Assembly: GCA_013042125.1 (NCBI GenBank)
Contig: JABDQS010000276.1
Span: 1 to 5,686 of the forward strand
Direction of reading: 5' to 3'
Origin: Eudoraea sp.
GTDB taxonomy: Bacteria; Bacteroidota; Bacteroidia; Flavobacteriales; Flavobacteriaceae
DNA: 5,686 nt
Shown: positions 1 to 5,201 of the stretch, one piece after another
Numbering within the stretch: position 1 is the first letter of the stretch
Layout of the letters: each line of letters begins with the position of its first letter
Program-made: the position numbers and the translations under genes
The notes under the pieces: model-generated
What the model saw: the letters and a program-made list of their open reading frames with translations, nothing else
What the model was told of the DNA's origin: nothing
Databases searched by the model: none

Positions 1-125
1 CTTATGTCATTTACTTTTTCCGTAAGGATAGGAAGTTTCCCAAAGTTGTTTACCCCCGAAGCAAAAAAGAGATAGGCCACCAGGGGCAGAACAAATAAAA
101 CCACAAGGACAAAGGTCTTTTTCAT
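1..125 (-). CDS. N-terminus of a membrane-anchored SCO/thioredoxin-like protein (partial)
   Basis: The ATG at 123-125 opens a frame that runs off the left edge of the window after 41 codons. The protein starts MKKTF, followed by a hydrophobic stretch (about residues 5-23, ending LFFASG) that would act as an uncleaved signal anchor. A periplasmic segment beginning NNFGKLPILTEKV comes next. From memory, this opening resembles small thioredoxin-fold 'membrane or secreted' proteins that follow the cytochrome oxidase genes in flavobacteria, near SCO1/SenC copper chaperones. The catalytic part lies outside the window, so no Cys motif can be checked. Its place after subunit IV fits a role in copper or redox assembly of the oxidase, but that is inference. 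A terminator separates it from subunit IV, so it probably has its own promoter. The reading frame is solid; the family is a moderate-confidence guess. Confidence 0.6.
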   Translation of the reverse strand, partial: MKKTFVLVVLFVLPLVAYLFFASGVNNFGKLPILTEKVNDI

Positions 126-144
126 AGCTATTTAGAACACCTTG

Positions 145-152
145 CAAAAATA
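145..152 (-). promoter_or_regulatory. Possible -7 box for the SCO-like gene
   Basis: Read on the minus strand this is TATTTTTG, a full match to the Bacteroidota sigma-A -7 consensus TAnnTTTG, about 20 bases before the ATG at 125. No TTG lies at the expected -33 distance. The box also overlaps the U-tract of the terminator that ends the upstream operon, so the match could be a by-product of T-rich sequence. Supporting it, the downstream gene needs a promoter beyond that terminator. Confidence 0.3.
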
Positions 153-178
153 AAAAAGACGGTTGTTATACCGCCTTT
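146..178 (-). terminator. Rho-independent terminator after cytochrome oxidase subunit IV
   Basis: On the minus strand the arm AAAGGCGGT (178-170) pairs with ACCGTCTTT (163-155). This makes 9 base pairs, including one G-U, around the six-base loop ATAACA. A T-rich run follows at once (154-146, TTTTATTTTT-like). It starts 19 bases after the subunit IV stop codon, where the end of the cyoE-subunit III-subunit III-subunit IV operon would be expected. Some read-through into the SCO-like gene is possible. Confidence 0.75.
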
Positions 179-197
179 ATTTGTTGTTAATTCCATG

Positions 198-581
198 TTA
201 GAAATTCCATTGTATAAAGCCGTCCTTAAAGACGTTATAAATATAATCTGCTTCAAATAACAAGATAAAAATAAGGTAACTCACCAGGAATATAGGTGTC
301 CAAACAATGGCGCGTCTGAGTGAACTTTTTTCGTCTCTAAGGTGCATAAAATCCCATGCTATATAATATGCCTTTACAAGGGTCAGGATGATAAAGATCC
401 AGTTGAGCAACTTCATTCCTATGAATGTATTGGCCACTAGAATCTCCGGCTTTGTGATACCTAAAGCTACTTCAATGGTGGTAACAATAGAAAGGAAAAT
501 TAAAACACCCCAGATCTTCTGGGTGTTCGATTTGAATTTCAATGTCCCCCTAAAGATGGCTAATTTATGTTCGTGTGACAT
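198..581 (-). CDS. Cytochrome c oxidase subunit IV family protein
   Basis: This 127-residue membrane protein matches the small prokaryotic subunit IV family (COX4_pro type) of heme-copper oxidases. It is an accessory subunit that stabilises the complex and has no catalytic metal. Three membrane segments are visible: about residues 23-41, with an acidic E37 inside; 56-76; and 91-110. The second runs into the recognisable stretch KAYYIAWDFMHLRDE (70-84), a good family marker. The N-terminus has a soluble lead (MSHEHK). It begins 36 bases after the stop of the long subunit III gene and ends just before a terminator, so it is the last cistron of the oxidase operon. The ATG at 579-581 is the natural start; no Shine-Dalgarno is evident. 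The length is normal for the family. Confidence 0.88.
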   Translation of the reverse strand: MSHEHKLAIFRGTLKFKSNTQKIWGVLIFLSIVTTIEVALGITKPEILVANTFIGMKLLNWIFIILTLVKAYYIAWDFMHLRDEKSSLRRAIVWTPIFLVSYLIFILLFEADYIYNVFKDGFIQWNF

Positions 582-617
582 GCGTATTACTTTTATAAAC
601 TTTTTATTCGATGACTT

Positions 618-1595
618 TTAAACAAGGTAAAAGAAGGTAAAGACAAATACCCACACAAGGTCTACAAAGTGCCAGTACAATCCTACTTTCTCTACCATTT
701 CATAATGGCCTCTGCGTTCGTAGGTACCCAAAATAATATTGAAGAAGATAATGATATTGATCACTACTCCCGAAAAAACGTGAAATCCGTGAAACCCTGT
801 AATAAAGAAGAAAAAGTCGGCAAAGAGTCGGCTTCCGTATTCATTGCGAATAAGGTTAGCGCCCTCTACTACTAATTTTGCATCTTTTATCTTGGTAAGA
901 GATTCTTCTCTGGTCAATAAGGTCTTTTCACCATCTTCCGTTATAGTCTCGGTCCTTATGAGAATATTAGGATCTGCTAAGAATCCTTCTGTAACTTCAT
1001 TTACTGTGTAGCTGGGTAACGAAGCTTCACTAGAATACCATACTGCGTTATTGAGCTCCTGCGTAACCCTTTCACTTGGGATCTCCTTGGAAAAATCTGC
1101 TAAGGCAGCACGTTCACCTGTATCGGCCTTTACAAACTGTAAAATACGACCTCCTTTAGTTTCCAGGGCACCATAATCACCTTTGATGAAAGTAGCCCAT
1201 TCCCAGGCTTGTGATCCAACGAAGATGGCCCCACCAATAATTGTAAGGAACATGTAGAGGATCGCTTTGTTCTTCATCATTTTATGACCGGCATCTACTG
1301 CCAACACCATGGTCACAGAAGACATGATAAGGATAAAGGTCATAAAGGCTACATAGTACATTGGAAAATTCCCATGAATAAAAGGTACGTGGGTGAACAC
1401 CTGATCGGCGATTGGCCAGGTCTCTATAAATTTAAATCTGGAAAATCCATAAGCTGCTAAAAAGCCGGAGAAAGTCAGCGCATCAGAGACAATGAAGAAC
1501 CACATCATTAATTTTCCGTAACTCGCACCTAAAGGTCGGTTACCACCTCCCCATACATTCTCTTCCTCTGCTCCTGTAGTGATCGTAGAATCCAT
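618..1595 (-). CDS. Cytochrome c oxidase subunit III, long form with hydrophilic insertion
   Basis: This 325-residue protein belongs to the heme-copper oxidase subunit III family of the inner membrane, the non-metal subunit that packs against subunit I. Membrane segments fall near residues 28-50, 78-100, 111-132, 258-289 and 304-324. Family marks are HGFHVFSG (269-276) in the fourth segment and WHFVDLVWVF (308-317) in the last. Between WEWATFIKGD (131-140) and NEYGSRLFAD (251-260) sits a hydrophilic, charged block of about 110 residues that is absent from the shorter paralogue at 1696-2274. Without it the protein would be about 215 residues, close to a usual five-helix bacterial subunit III. 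The frame is intact across the block, so it is a real insertion and not a frameshift. The gene follows the short paralogue after a 100-base gap holding a possible promoter, and precedes subunit IV. The ATG at 1593-1595 is the only sensible start. Confidence 0.93.
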   Translation of the reverse strand: MDSTITTGAEEENVWGGGNRPLGASYGKLMMWFFIVSDALTFSGFLAAYGFSRFKFIETWPIADQVFTHVPFIHGNFPMYYVAFMTFILIMSSVTMVLAVDAGHKMMKNKAILYMFLTIIGGAIFVGSQAWEWATFIKGDYGALETKGGRILQFVKADTGERAALADFSKEIPSERVTQELNNAVWYSSEASLPSYTVNEVTEGFLADPNILIRTETITEDGEKTLLTREESLTKIKDAKLVVEGANLIRNEYGSRLFADFFFFITGFHGFHVFSGVVINIIIFFNIILGTYERRGHYEMVEKVGLYWHFVDLVWVFVFTFFYLV

Positions 1596-1625
1596 AAAGT
1601 ATTGATCGTATTAAGATAATTTTAG

Positions 1626-1633
1626 CAAAAATA
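1626..1633 (-). promoter_or_regulatory. Possible internal promoter (-7 box) before the long subunit III gene
   Basis: The minus strand reads TATTTTTG, matching the Bacteroidota -7 consensus TAnnTTTG, 30 bases before the ATG at 1595. No TTG is found 19-21 bases further upstream, so the -33 half is missing. The intergenic gap of 100 bases is unusually long for this otherwise tight operon, which supports a regulatory element here. The region is very AT-rich, so a chance match is possible. Confidence 0.38.
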
Positions 1634-1660
1634 CATTTTTTTCATCTAAAGAAAAGGGAT

Positions 1661-1677
1661 TCTTATTCTGAATAAGA
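1661..1677. repeat. Perfect 7-base inverted repeat in the gap between the two subunit III genes
   Basis: TCTTATTCTGAATAAGA has arms TCTTATT and AATAAGA around the three bases CTG. It lies 19 bases past the stop codon of the short subunit III gene and 28-44 bases upstream of the possible -7 box at 1626-1633, where an activator or repressor could bind. As an RNA hairpin it would be weak, and no clean U-tract follows on the minus strand, so it is a poor terminator. Its function is unknown. Confidence 0.35.
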
Positions 1678-1695
1678 CATAATTTTCTTTCTTCC

Positions 1696-2274
1696 TTAAA
1701 AGAAATAGAAAAAGAGCATCAAATAGACCCAGAGCAGATCTAAAAAATGCCAGAAAGTAGCTCCCAACTCCATGCCCAATAAATTGTCCGGGGTGTATTT
1801 ACCTCGTAATTGATTAAACAATACCACCAAAAGCGAAATGATTCCGGCTACCACATGAAGTACATGAACCGCAGCGATCAGAAAAATATAGGACATGGTA
1901 ATATTACTGGTAGGCCCTGTAAAATAATACCCCTGGGCTATGATCTCTGAAAATCCCGTGAACTGTAGTACAATAAAAACAATTCCGAGTACCAGCGTTG
2001 CATACAACCAGTTAGAGCCTGTTTTCTGTTCATTTTTCCGAACAGCACTCTTTGCAAGTATATATGAGAAACTACTTAAAATGATCACTGCAGTAGAGTA
2101 ATAAAAGGCCGTTGGAAGCTGAAAATCCATTAACCAATCTTCCCTTGCACTGCTCACAATAAATGCGCTTGTCCAGCCGGCAAATCCCATCAGCAGACTA
2201 ATGATCCCAAACCAGAGCATCATTTTTTTAGCCCTTGCATTCTTTTCCTTCTGAGTTCCTTGAGTAAGATCCAT
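1696..2274 (-). CDS. Cytochrome c oxidase subunit III, short form
   Basis: This 192-residue, five-helix inner-membrane protein belongs to the heme-copper oxidase subunit III family. Membrane segments lie near residues 18-40, 54-74, 88-106, 126-154 and 172-192. Family marks are AAVHVLHVVAG (134-144), whose two histidines match the HGFHV site of the long paralogue, and FWHFLDLLWVYL (174-185) at the C-terminus. The soluble N-terminus is short and basic (KEKNARAKK). Its length is that of a normal bacterial subunit III. It starts 5 bases after the cyoE stop codon, so the two are surely co-transcribed and perhaps translationally coupled. The paralogue at 618-1595 shares the same C-terminal signature, so two subunit III-type proteins are made from one operon. 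As I recall, this arrangement is common in Bacteroidota. Whether both enter the same oxidase cannot be told from sequence. Confidence 0.92.
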   Translation of the reverse strand: MDLTQGTQKEKNARAKKMMLWFGIISLLMGFAGWTSAFIVSSAREDWLMDFQLPTAFYYSTAVIILSSFSYILAKSAVRKNEQKTGSNWLYATLVLGIVFIVLQFTGFSEIIAQGYYFTGPTSNITMSYIFLIAAVHVLHVVAGIISLLVVLFNQLRGKYTPDNLLGMELGATFWHFLDLLWVYLMLFFYFF

Positions 2275-2279
2275 AGTAC

Positions 2280-3179
2280 TTAAATAAATTTATCTGCTAC
2301 ATACACCACCTGCATAAGTGTGATGTAGCTAACACTCGCCAGCATTAATTTTCTGGCTGAGGCGTTATCTCTTTTTTCAAATAGTCTAAAAGCATAAACA
2401 AGCATTACCATGCCCAAAAGGAAAATAATAATGCCTCCTGGAATAGACAATGAAAGTTTTCCTGTGATCCCAAATACCGGGATCACGGAAATGATGATCA
2501 TCCAAACGGTATACATTATGATCTGCACTGCCGTGCCTTTATCTTTTTTCCCAGTTGGAAGCATTTTAAACCCTGCTTTTTTATAATCCTCATCTAGCAT
2601 CCATGCAAGAGCCCAGAAATGCGGGAATTGCCAAAAAAATTGGATCATAAACAAGGTTCCCGGTTCTATTCCAAAATCGTTTGTAGCGGCCACCCATCCT
2701 AGCATAAAAGGAATGGCGCCGGGTAAGGCTCCTACAAAGACGGACAAGGGTGATTTAGTTTTAAGAGGCGTGTATACACTTGTGTACATAAATATGGATA
2801 TGGCCCCGAACATGGCTGTTTTTGGGTTCAGGATATACAAGGTGATAACCCCCAAAAGCGTCATTATTACAGCAATAGTCAGTGCCGTAGAGGGAGATAT
2901 CCTGCCAGCAGGAATAGGCCTGTTTTTAGTCCGGGACATTAAGGCATCCAGGTCCTTTTCTATAACCTGATTAAAAGCATTGGAGGCACCTACCATGCAA
3001 TATCCGCCAAATGCCAAAAGCAAAACTGCGGTCCATTCAATCTGATCTGCTCCTAAAAAATAGCCTGCGATGGCAGAAAAAACCACACTAAGGGCAAGCC
3101 TTGCTTTGGTGATCTCCTTGAAATCGGAGAAAATCAATGCCCAGGTATATGTTTTAGTGGTGCCTACCGCCGTCTTCAT
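2280..3179 (-). CDS. cyoE: Protoheme IX farnesyltransferase (heme O synthase)
   Basis: This UbiA-family integral membrane prenyltransferase adds a farnesyl group from farnesyl diphosphate to heme B, giving heme O, the precursor of heme A for aa3/caa3 oxidases. From the ATG at 3177-3179 it has 299 residues, normal for CyoE/CtaB. The first metal/diphosphate site is NQVIEKDLDALMSRTKNRP (70-88), with N70, E74 and D78 in the N-x3-D-x3-D places; E74 replaces the usual Asp. The second site includes QFPHFWALAW (184-193) and DEDYKKAGFKMLP (196-208). Several further hydrophobic segments run to the C-terminus (about 219-239, 248-264 and 278-293). Two TTG codons directly precede the ATG and could extend the frame to 3185, but ATG is preferred. 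It heads the oxidase operon behind the promoter at 3199-3229, leaving a very short leader. Confidence 0.95.
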   Translation of the reverse strand: MKTAVGTTKTYTWALIFSDFKEITKARLALSVVFSAIAGYFLGADQIEWTAVLLLAFGGYCMVGASNAFNQVIEKDLDALMSRTKNRPIPAGRISPSTALTIAVIMTLLGVITLYILNPKTAMFGAISIFMYTSVYTPLKTKSPLSVFVGALPGAIPFMLGWVAATNDFGIEPGTLFMIQFFWQFPHFWALAWMLDEDYKKAGFKMLPTGKKDKGTAVQIIMYTVWMIIISVIPVFGITGKLSLSIPGGIIIFLLGMVMLVYAFRLFEKRDNASARKLMLASVSYITLMQVVYVADKFI

Positions 3180-3193
3180 CAACAATTTTATAA

Positions 3194-3211
3194 GGCTGCA
3201 AAGATACAGCC
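3194..3211. repeat. Inverted repeat enclosing the cyoE -7 box
   Basis: GGCTG (3194-3198) and CAGCC (3207-3211) are perfect inverted arms that exactly flank the eight bases CAAAGATA, which on the minus strand are the -7 box TATCTTTG. The arms could be an operator for a dimeric regulator, or could form a small hairpin at the start of the transcript. Five-base arms can arise by chance, so the exact centring is the only notable point. Confidence 0.3.
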
Positions 3212-3229
3212 CATTGTATTTTTTTGCAA
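3199..3229 (-). promoter_or_regulatory. Bacteroidota-type promoter of the cyoE/oxidase operon
   Basis: On the minus strand, TTG (3229-3227) is followed after 20 bases by TATCTTTG (3206-3199). This fits the Bacteroidota sigma-A consensus of a -33 TTG and a -7 TAnnTTTG with about 19-21 bases between. The -7 box ends 19 bases before the ATG at 3179, so the leader would be only about a dozen bases. The strong terminator of the upstream operon at 3548-3578 means cyoE needs a promoter here. Confidence 0.68.
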
Positions 3230-3547
3230 CGAATTGGCACTCTTTATGGTATCTTTAATAAATGATCAAATTGCTCATCATATAAAGCCATCACCTATCC
3301 TAAATACATGCCTTTTGGTTGTTTGCAGTAGTATGCTGATCGATGCTCAAAACAGAAAAGCTGTGATCACGGTTTTCACCCTTTCACCTCAGGCCTACAT
3401 GGTATCTGTTAAGGGAGGAAACACAGGGATCTTATGATGCTACCAATGGGTATTGTACTTATTTCATCTGAAGTGCTCCGGGCAACCTGTTATAATAGTT
3501 TAAGTAGATCAACCATTGAATAATCTTTCGCATCCTACTTACCCACT
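3230..3547. other. Intergenic stretch without a supportable gene
   Basis: This lies between the cyoE promoter and the tonB terminator. On the plus strand an open frame from the ATG at 3246 to a TGA at 3435-3437 encodes 64 residues. It has a hydrophobic core CLLVVCSSMLIDAQ that looks like a signal peptide, then a short mature part that stops soon after. On the minus strand, 3533-3459 encodes 24 residues starting MRKIIQWL. Neither has a clear promoter, a ribosome binding site or a family I recognise. I see no tRNA, riboswitch or insertion-sequence ends. The stretch may be the decayed remains of a small secreted-protein gene, or simply non-coding. Confidence 0.5.
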
Positions 3548-3578
3548 AAAAAAAACCCTGACCGTTTGGTCAGGGTTT
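3548..3578 (-). terminator. Strong rho-independent terminator after tonB
   Basis: On the minus strand AAACCCTGACC (3578-3568) pairs perfectly with GGTCAGGGTTT (3563-3553) across the loop AAAC. This gives an 11-base-pair stem, followed by eight consecutive T at 3555-3548. It starts 22 bases after the tonB stop codon. On the plus strand only three T follow the stem, so it acts mainly on minus-strand transcripts. It ends the gcvH-vanZ-tonB transcription block. Confidence 0.92.
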
Positions 3579-3600
3579 CATATATATTCTGAAATTTATT

Positions 3601-4305
3601 TTATTGTAGTTTAAATACGATAGGAATACTAAAAGGCACCCTTACCGCTCTTCCCCTTTGTTTTCCGGGGGTCATTTTAGGTAATTTCTCAATGATACGT
3701 AATGCCTCAGCTTCTAAGTTCTTGTCAGGACCTCTGTACCGAATATTTCCAATACTTCCGTCTTTCTGAATAGTGAACATTACATTTACACGACCCTGAA
3801 CACCCATTTCCTGAGCGATCTCCGGATAGCGGAAATTCTTAATGATGTGTTTCTGCATCATTTCATTAAAACAAGCTCTTTTATCACTGGCTCCTTCGCA
3901 ACCCGGAAAAACGGGTACGTCCTCAATCACTGCAAAAGGAACATCTACATCCAGATCATCCTCTTCAACTTCAACATCATCTACCTCAATGATCTCCTCT
4001 TCCTGACTCGTCTCAGTAGATTCAATAACGGTCTCTTCAACCTCTTCCTCATCCTCTACTACCTCTATAACTTCAGGAGCTGCAGGAGGCGGTGGTGGTG
4101 GTGGTGTCTTGATCTGCTCCGTCATGGGTACTTCCTCGTCTAACATATCCTCTACATTCATGGAGATATCATAATCTGCAACCTCATCATAGGTTTTCCA
4201 CTCGAAGGCTATAAAAACTAATGTCATTACTATGGCCAACCCAGCAACAAAATAAAGGCTGCTGTTGTTCCTTAAATCGGCTTTTGGACTCTTTTTTACT
4301 TCCAT
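3601..4305 (-). CDS. tonB: TonB-family energy transducer with an acidic linker
   Basis: TonB couples the proton-motive force at the inner membrane (through ExbB/ExbD) to outer-membrane TonB-dependent transporters. The 234 residues show a basic cytoplasmic N-terminus, one membrane anchor (about 18-34), a seven-proline run at 68-74, a Glu/Asp-rich linker (81-122, over half acidic), and a C-terminal TonB domain (about 126-234). Domain marks are YPEIAQEMGVQGRVNVMF (160-177), the glycine-rich turn KDGSIG (181-186), and an end in IPIVFKLQ. Two cysteines lie at 136 (FPGCEG) and 145 (ACF), a pattern I recall in Bacteroidota TonB proteins. No exbB or exbD is visible nearby. It lies 53 bases after the VanZ gene and is closed by a strong terminator. 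Bacteroidota carry many TonB paralogues, so its receptor partners cannot be named. The ATG at 4303-4305 gives the short N-terminus normal for the family. Confidence 0.9.
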   Translation of the reverse strand: MEVKKSPKADLRNNSSLYFVAGLAIVMTLVFIAFEWKTYDEVADYDISMNVEDMLDEEVPMTEQIKTPPPPPPPAAPEVIEVVEDEEEVEETVIESTETSQEEEIIEVDDVEVEEDDLDVDVPFAVIEDVPVFPGCEGASDKRACFNEMMQKHIIKNFRYPEIAQEMGVQGRVNVMFTIQKDGSIGNIRYRGPDKNLEAEALRIIEKLPKMTPGKQRGRAVRVPFSIPIVFKLQ

Positions 4306-4326
4306 AATTCTTGATTTAAACGTTCG

Positions 4327-4358
4327 CTAATTTAACTAATAATTTATAAAAACAGCAA
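4327..4358 (-). promoter_or_regulatory. Possible weak promoter of tonB
   Basis: On the minus strand, TTG (4358-4356) directly follows the VanZ stop codon. After 21 bases comes TAAATTAG (4334-4327), one mismatch from TAnnTTTG. The box ends 21 bases before the tonB ATG. The 53-base gap before tonB leaves room for such an element, but the region is very AT-rich and tonB could equally be read from the gcvH promoter. Confidence 0.33.
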
Positions 4359-4760
4359 TTAATTTTCCCATTTTAAGCCAGATCCTTTAGAAAATACACC
4401 CCATATCAATAGAGTTCCCAAAAGAGTACCTGCAGAATTCGCTATCACATCCATTAATTCACCACTTCTATAGGTCGTTAAACTACCTTGTATTACTTCA
4501 ATAATTATACCATAAAATATCAATCCAACAAAAGAAATTCCCAACACCTTTACTTTGGAAATGCCGCCCTTTGAAATTTCTCTTCCAAAAAGTCCGCCAA
4601 GCATACTTGCAACAAAATAAAAAGTGAAATGTACAAGTTTATCGAAGTAAGGAATATTGATCTCAAGGGAGGTGTCATCCTCAAATGATACCAGGCTCAG
4701 GATGGTAATAAGAACCATCCAGCTTATAAAACCAATACGATACCTGATATGTTTAAGCAC
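4359..4760 (-). CDS. VanZ-family small membrane protein
   Basis: This 133-residue inner-membrane protein of the VanZ family has hydrophobic segments near residues 9-24, 42-58, 70-90 and 105-122. Conserved marks are DKLVHF (40-45), EVIQG (88-92) and the run R98, E101, D104, N108, G111 within [18 protein letters not shown]. VanZ itself gives low-level teicoplanin resistance in enterococci, but most relatives have no known function and nothing here indicates antibiotic resistance. The start is a GTG at 4758-4760 that overlaps the last 8 bases of gcvH. The next in-frame ATG (residue 15) would cut into the first membrane segment, so GTG is preferred. The overlap implies translation coupled to gcvH. 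The family is clear; the role is not. Confidence 0.88.
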   Translation of the reverse strand: MLKHIRYRIGFISWMVLITILSLVSFEDDTSLEINIPYFDKLVHFTFYFVASMLGGLFGREISKGGISKVKVLGISFVGLIFYGIIIEVIQGSLTTYRSGELMDVIANSAGTLLGTLLIWGVFSKGSGLKWEN

Positions 4761-5133
4761 CTATCAATTCCTTGTAAGCCTCGTCAGTCAACAGGCTTTC
4801 AATTTCGGAGGGGTCACTGATCTTTATCTTGATCATCCATCCTTCACCATAGGGATCCGAATTGACTTTTTCCGGTTCATCTTCCAGCGCTTCATTAAAA
4901 GCAACGATCTCACCACTTAGTGGCAAGAACAGATCTGAAACGGTCTTAACCGCTTCAACGGTACCAAAAACCTCATCCTTATCCAGGGTCTCATCTAAGG
5001 TCTCTACCTCCACATACACAATATCGCCCAATTCCCCTTGCGCAAAGTCGGTAATGCCAACTGTTGCTGTATCTCCTTCAATGCGAATCCATTCATGGTC
5101 TTTCGTATACTTTAATTCGGATGGTGTATTCAT
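4753..5133 (-). CDS. gcvH: Glycine cleavage system H protein
   Basis: This lipoyl carrier of the glycine cleavage system shuttles the aminomethyl group from the P protein (decarboxylase) to the T and L proteins in the cytoplasm. From the ATG at 5131-5133 it has 126 residues, the usual length. Marks are YTKDHEWI (9-16), [17 protein letters not shown] (26-42) and the lipoylation site VEAVKTVSD, with lysine 63 as the attachment residue. The end, near [12 protein letters not shown], is also typical. The frame stays open upstream to a TTG at 5187, but those 18 codons contain the promoter and are not homologous-looking, so the ATG is chosen. The gene lies 68 bases after sprA. No gcvT or gcvP is visible. 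In flavobacteria gcvH next to sprA is, as I recall, a common arrangement without obvious functional reason. Confidence 0.95.
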   Translation of the reverse strand: MNTPSELKYTKDHEWIRIEGDTATVGITDFAQGELGDIVYVEVETLDETLDKDEVFGTVEAVKTVSDLFLPLSGEIVAFNEALEDEPEKVNSDPYGEGWMIKIKISDPSEIESLLTDEAYKELIGA

Positions 5134-5156
5134 TTTATAAGTATTAGTTATGAAAG

Positions 5157-5187
5157 CAAATGTAACGGATTCTGATAAGGTTTTCAA
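5157..5187 (-). promoter_or_regulatory. Bacteroidota-type promoter of gcvH
   Basis: On the minus strand TTTTG ends at 5185 (TTG at 5187-5185). After 20 bases comes TACATTTG (5164-5157), a full match to TAnnTTTG. Box and spacing equal those of the cyoE promoter. The -7 box ends 23 bases before the gcvH ATG, so the leader is short. The -33 TTG is also the codon at which the open frame could begin, which argues against the longer start. It probably drives gcvH, the VanZ gene and possibly tonB. Confidence 0.68.
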
Positions 5188-5201
5188 AAAAGTAGCGGGG
5201 G

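Noticed and set aside
2713..2970. Plus-strand 85-residue frame inside cyoE
   Set aside because: A shadow of the cyoE coding sequence, whose motifs are clear on the other strand. The same holds for the other plus-strand frames inside genes, such as 388-621, 669-875, 3847-4143, 4657-4920 and 4862-5140.
3180..3185. Two extra TTG codons as the start of cyoE
   Set aside because: ATG follows directly and is the more likely start; the extension adds only two residues.
3363..3370. GTGATCAC palindrome as a CRP-like site
   Set aside because: It lacks the TGTGA-N6-TCACA spacing and is a common eight-base palindrome.
3459..3533. Minus-strand 24-residue frame starting MRKIIQWL
   Set aside because: Too short, with no promoter, ribosome binding site or recognised family; it sits just after a strong terminator.
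4359..4760. VanZ-like gene as an antibiotic resistance determinant
   Set aside because: The family is broad and mostly unrelated to resistance; no van cluster genes are present.
5134..5187. 18-codon N-terminal extension of gcvH from a TTG at 5187
   Set aside because: The extension covers the promoter's -33 and -7 boxes, lacks H-protein character, and the ATG at 5131-5133 gives the normal 126-residue length.
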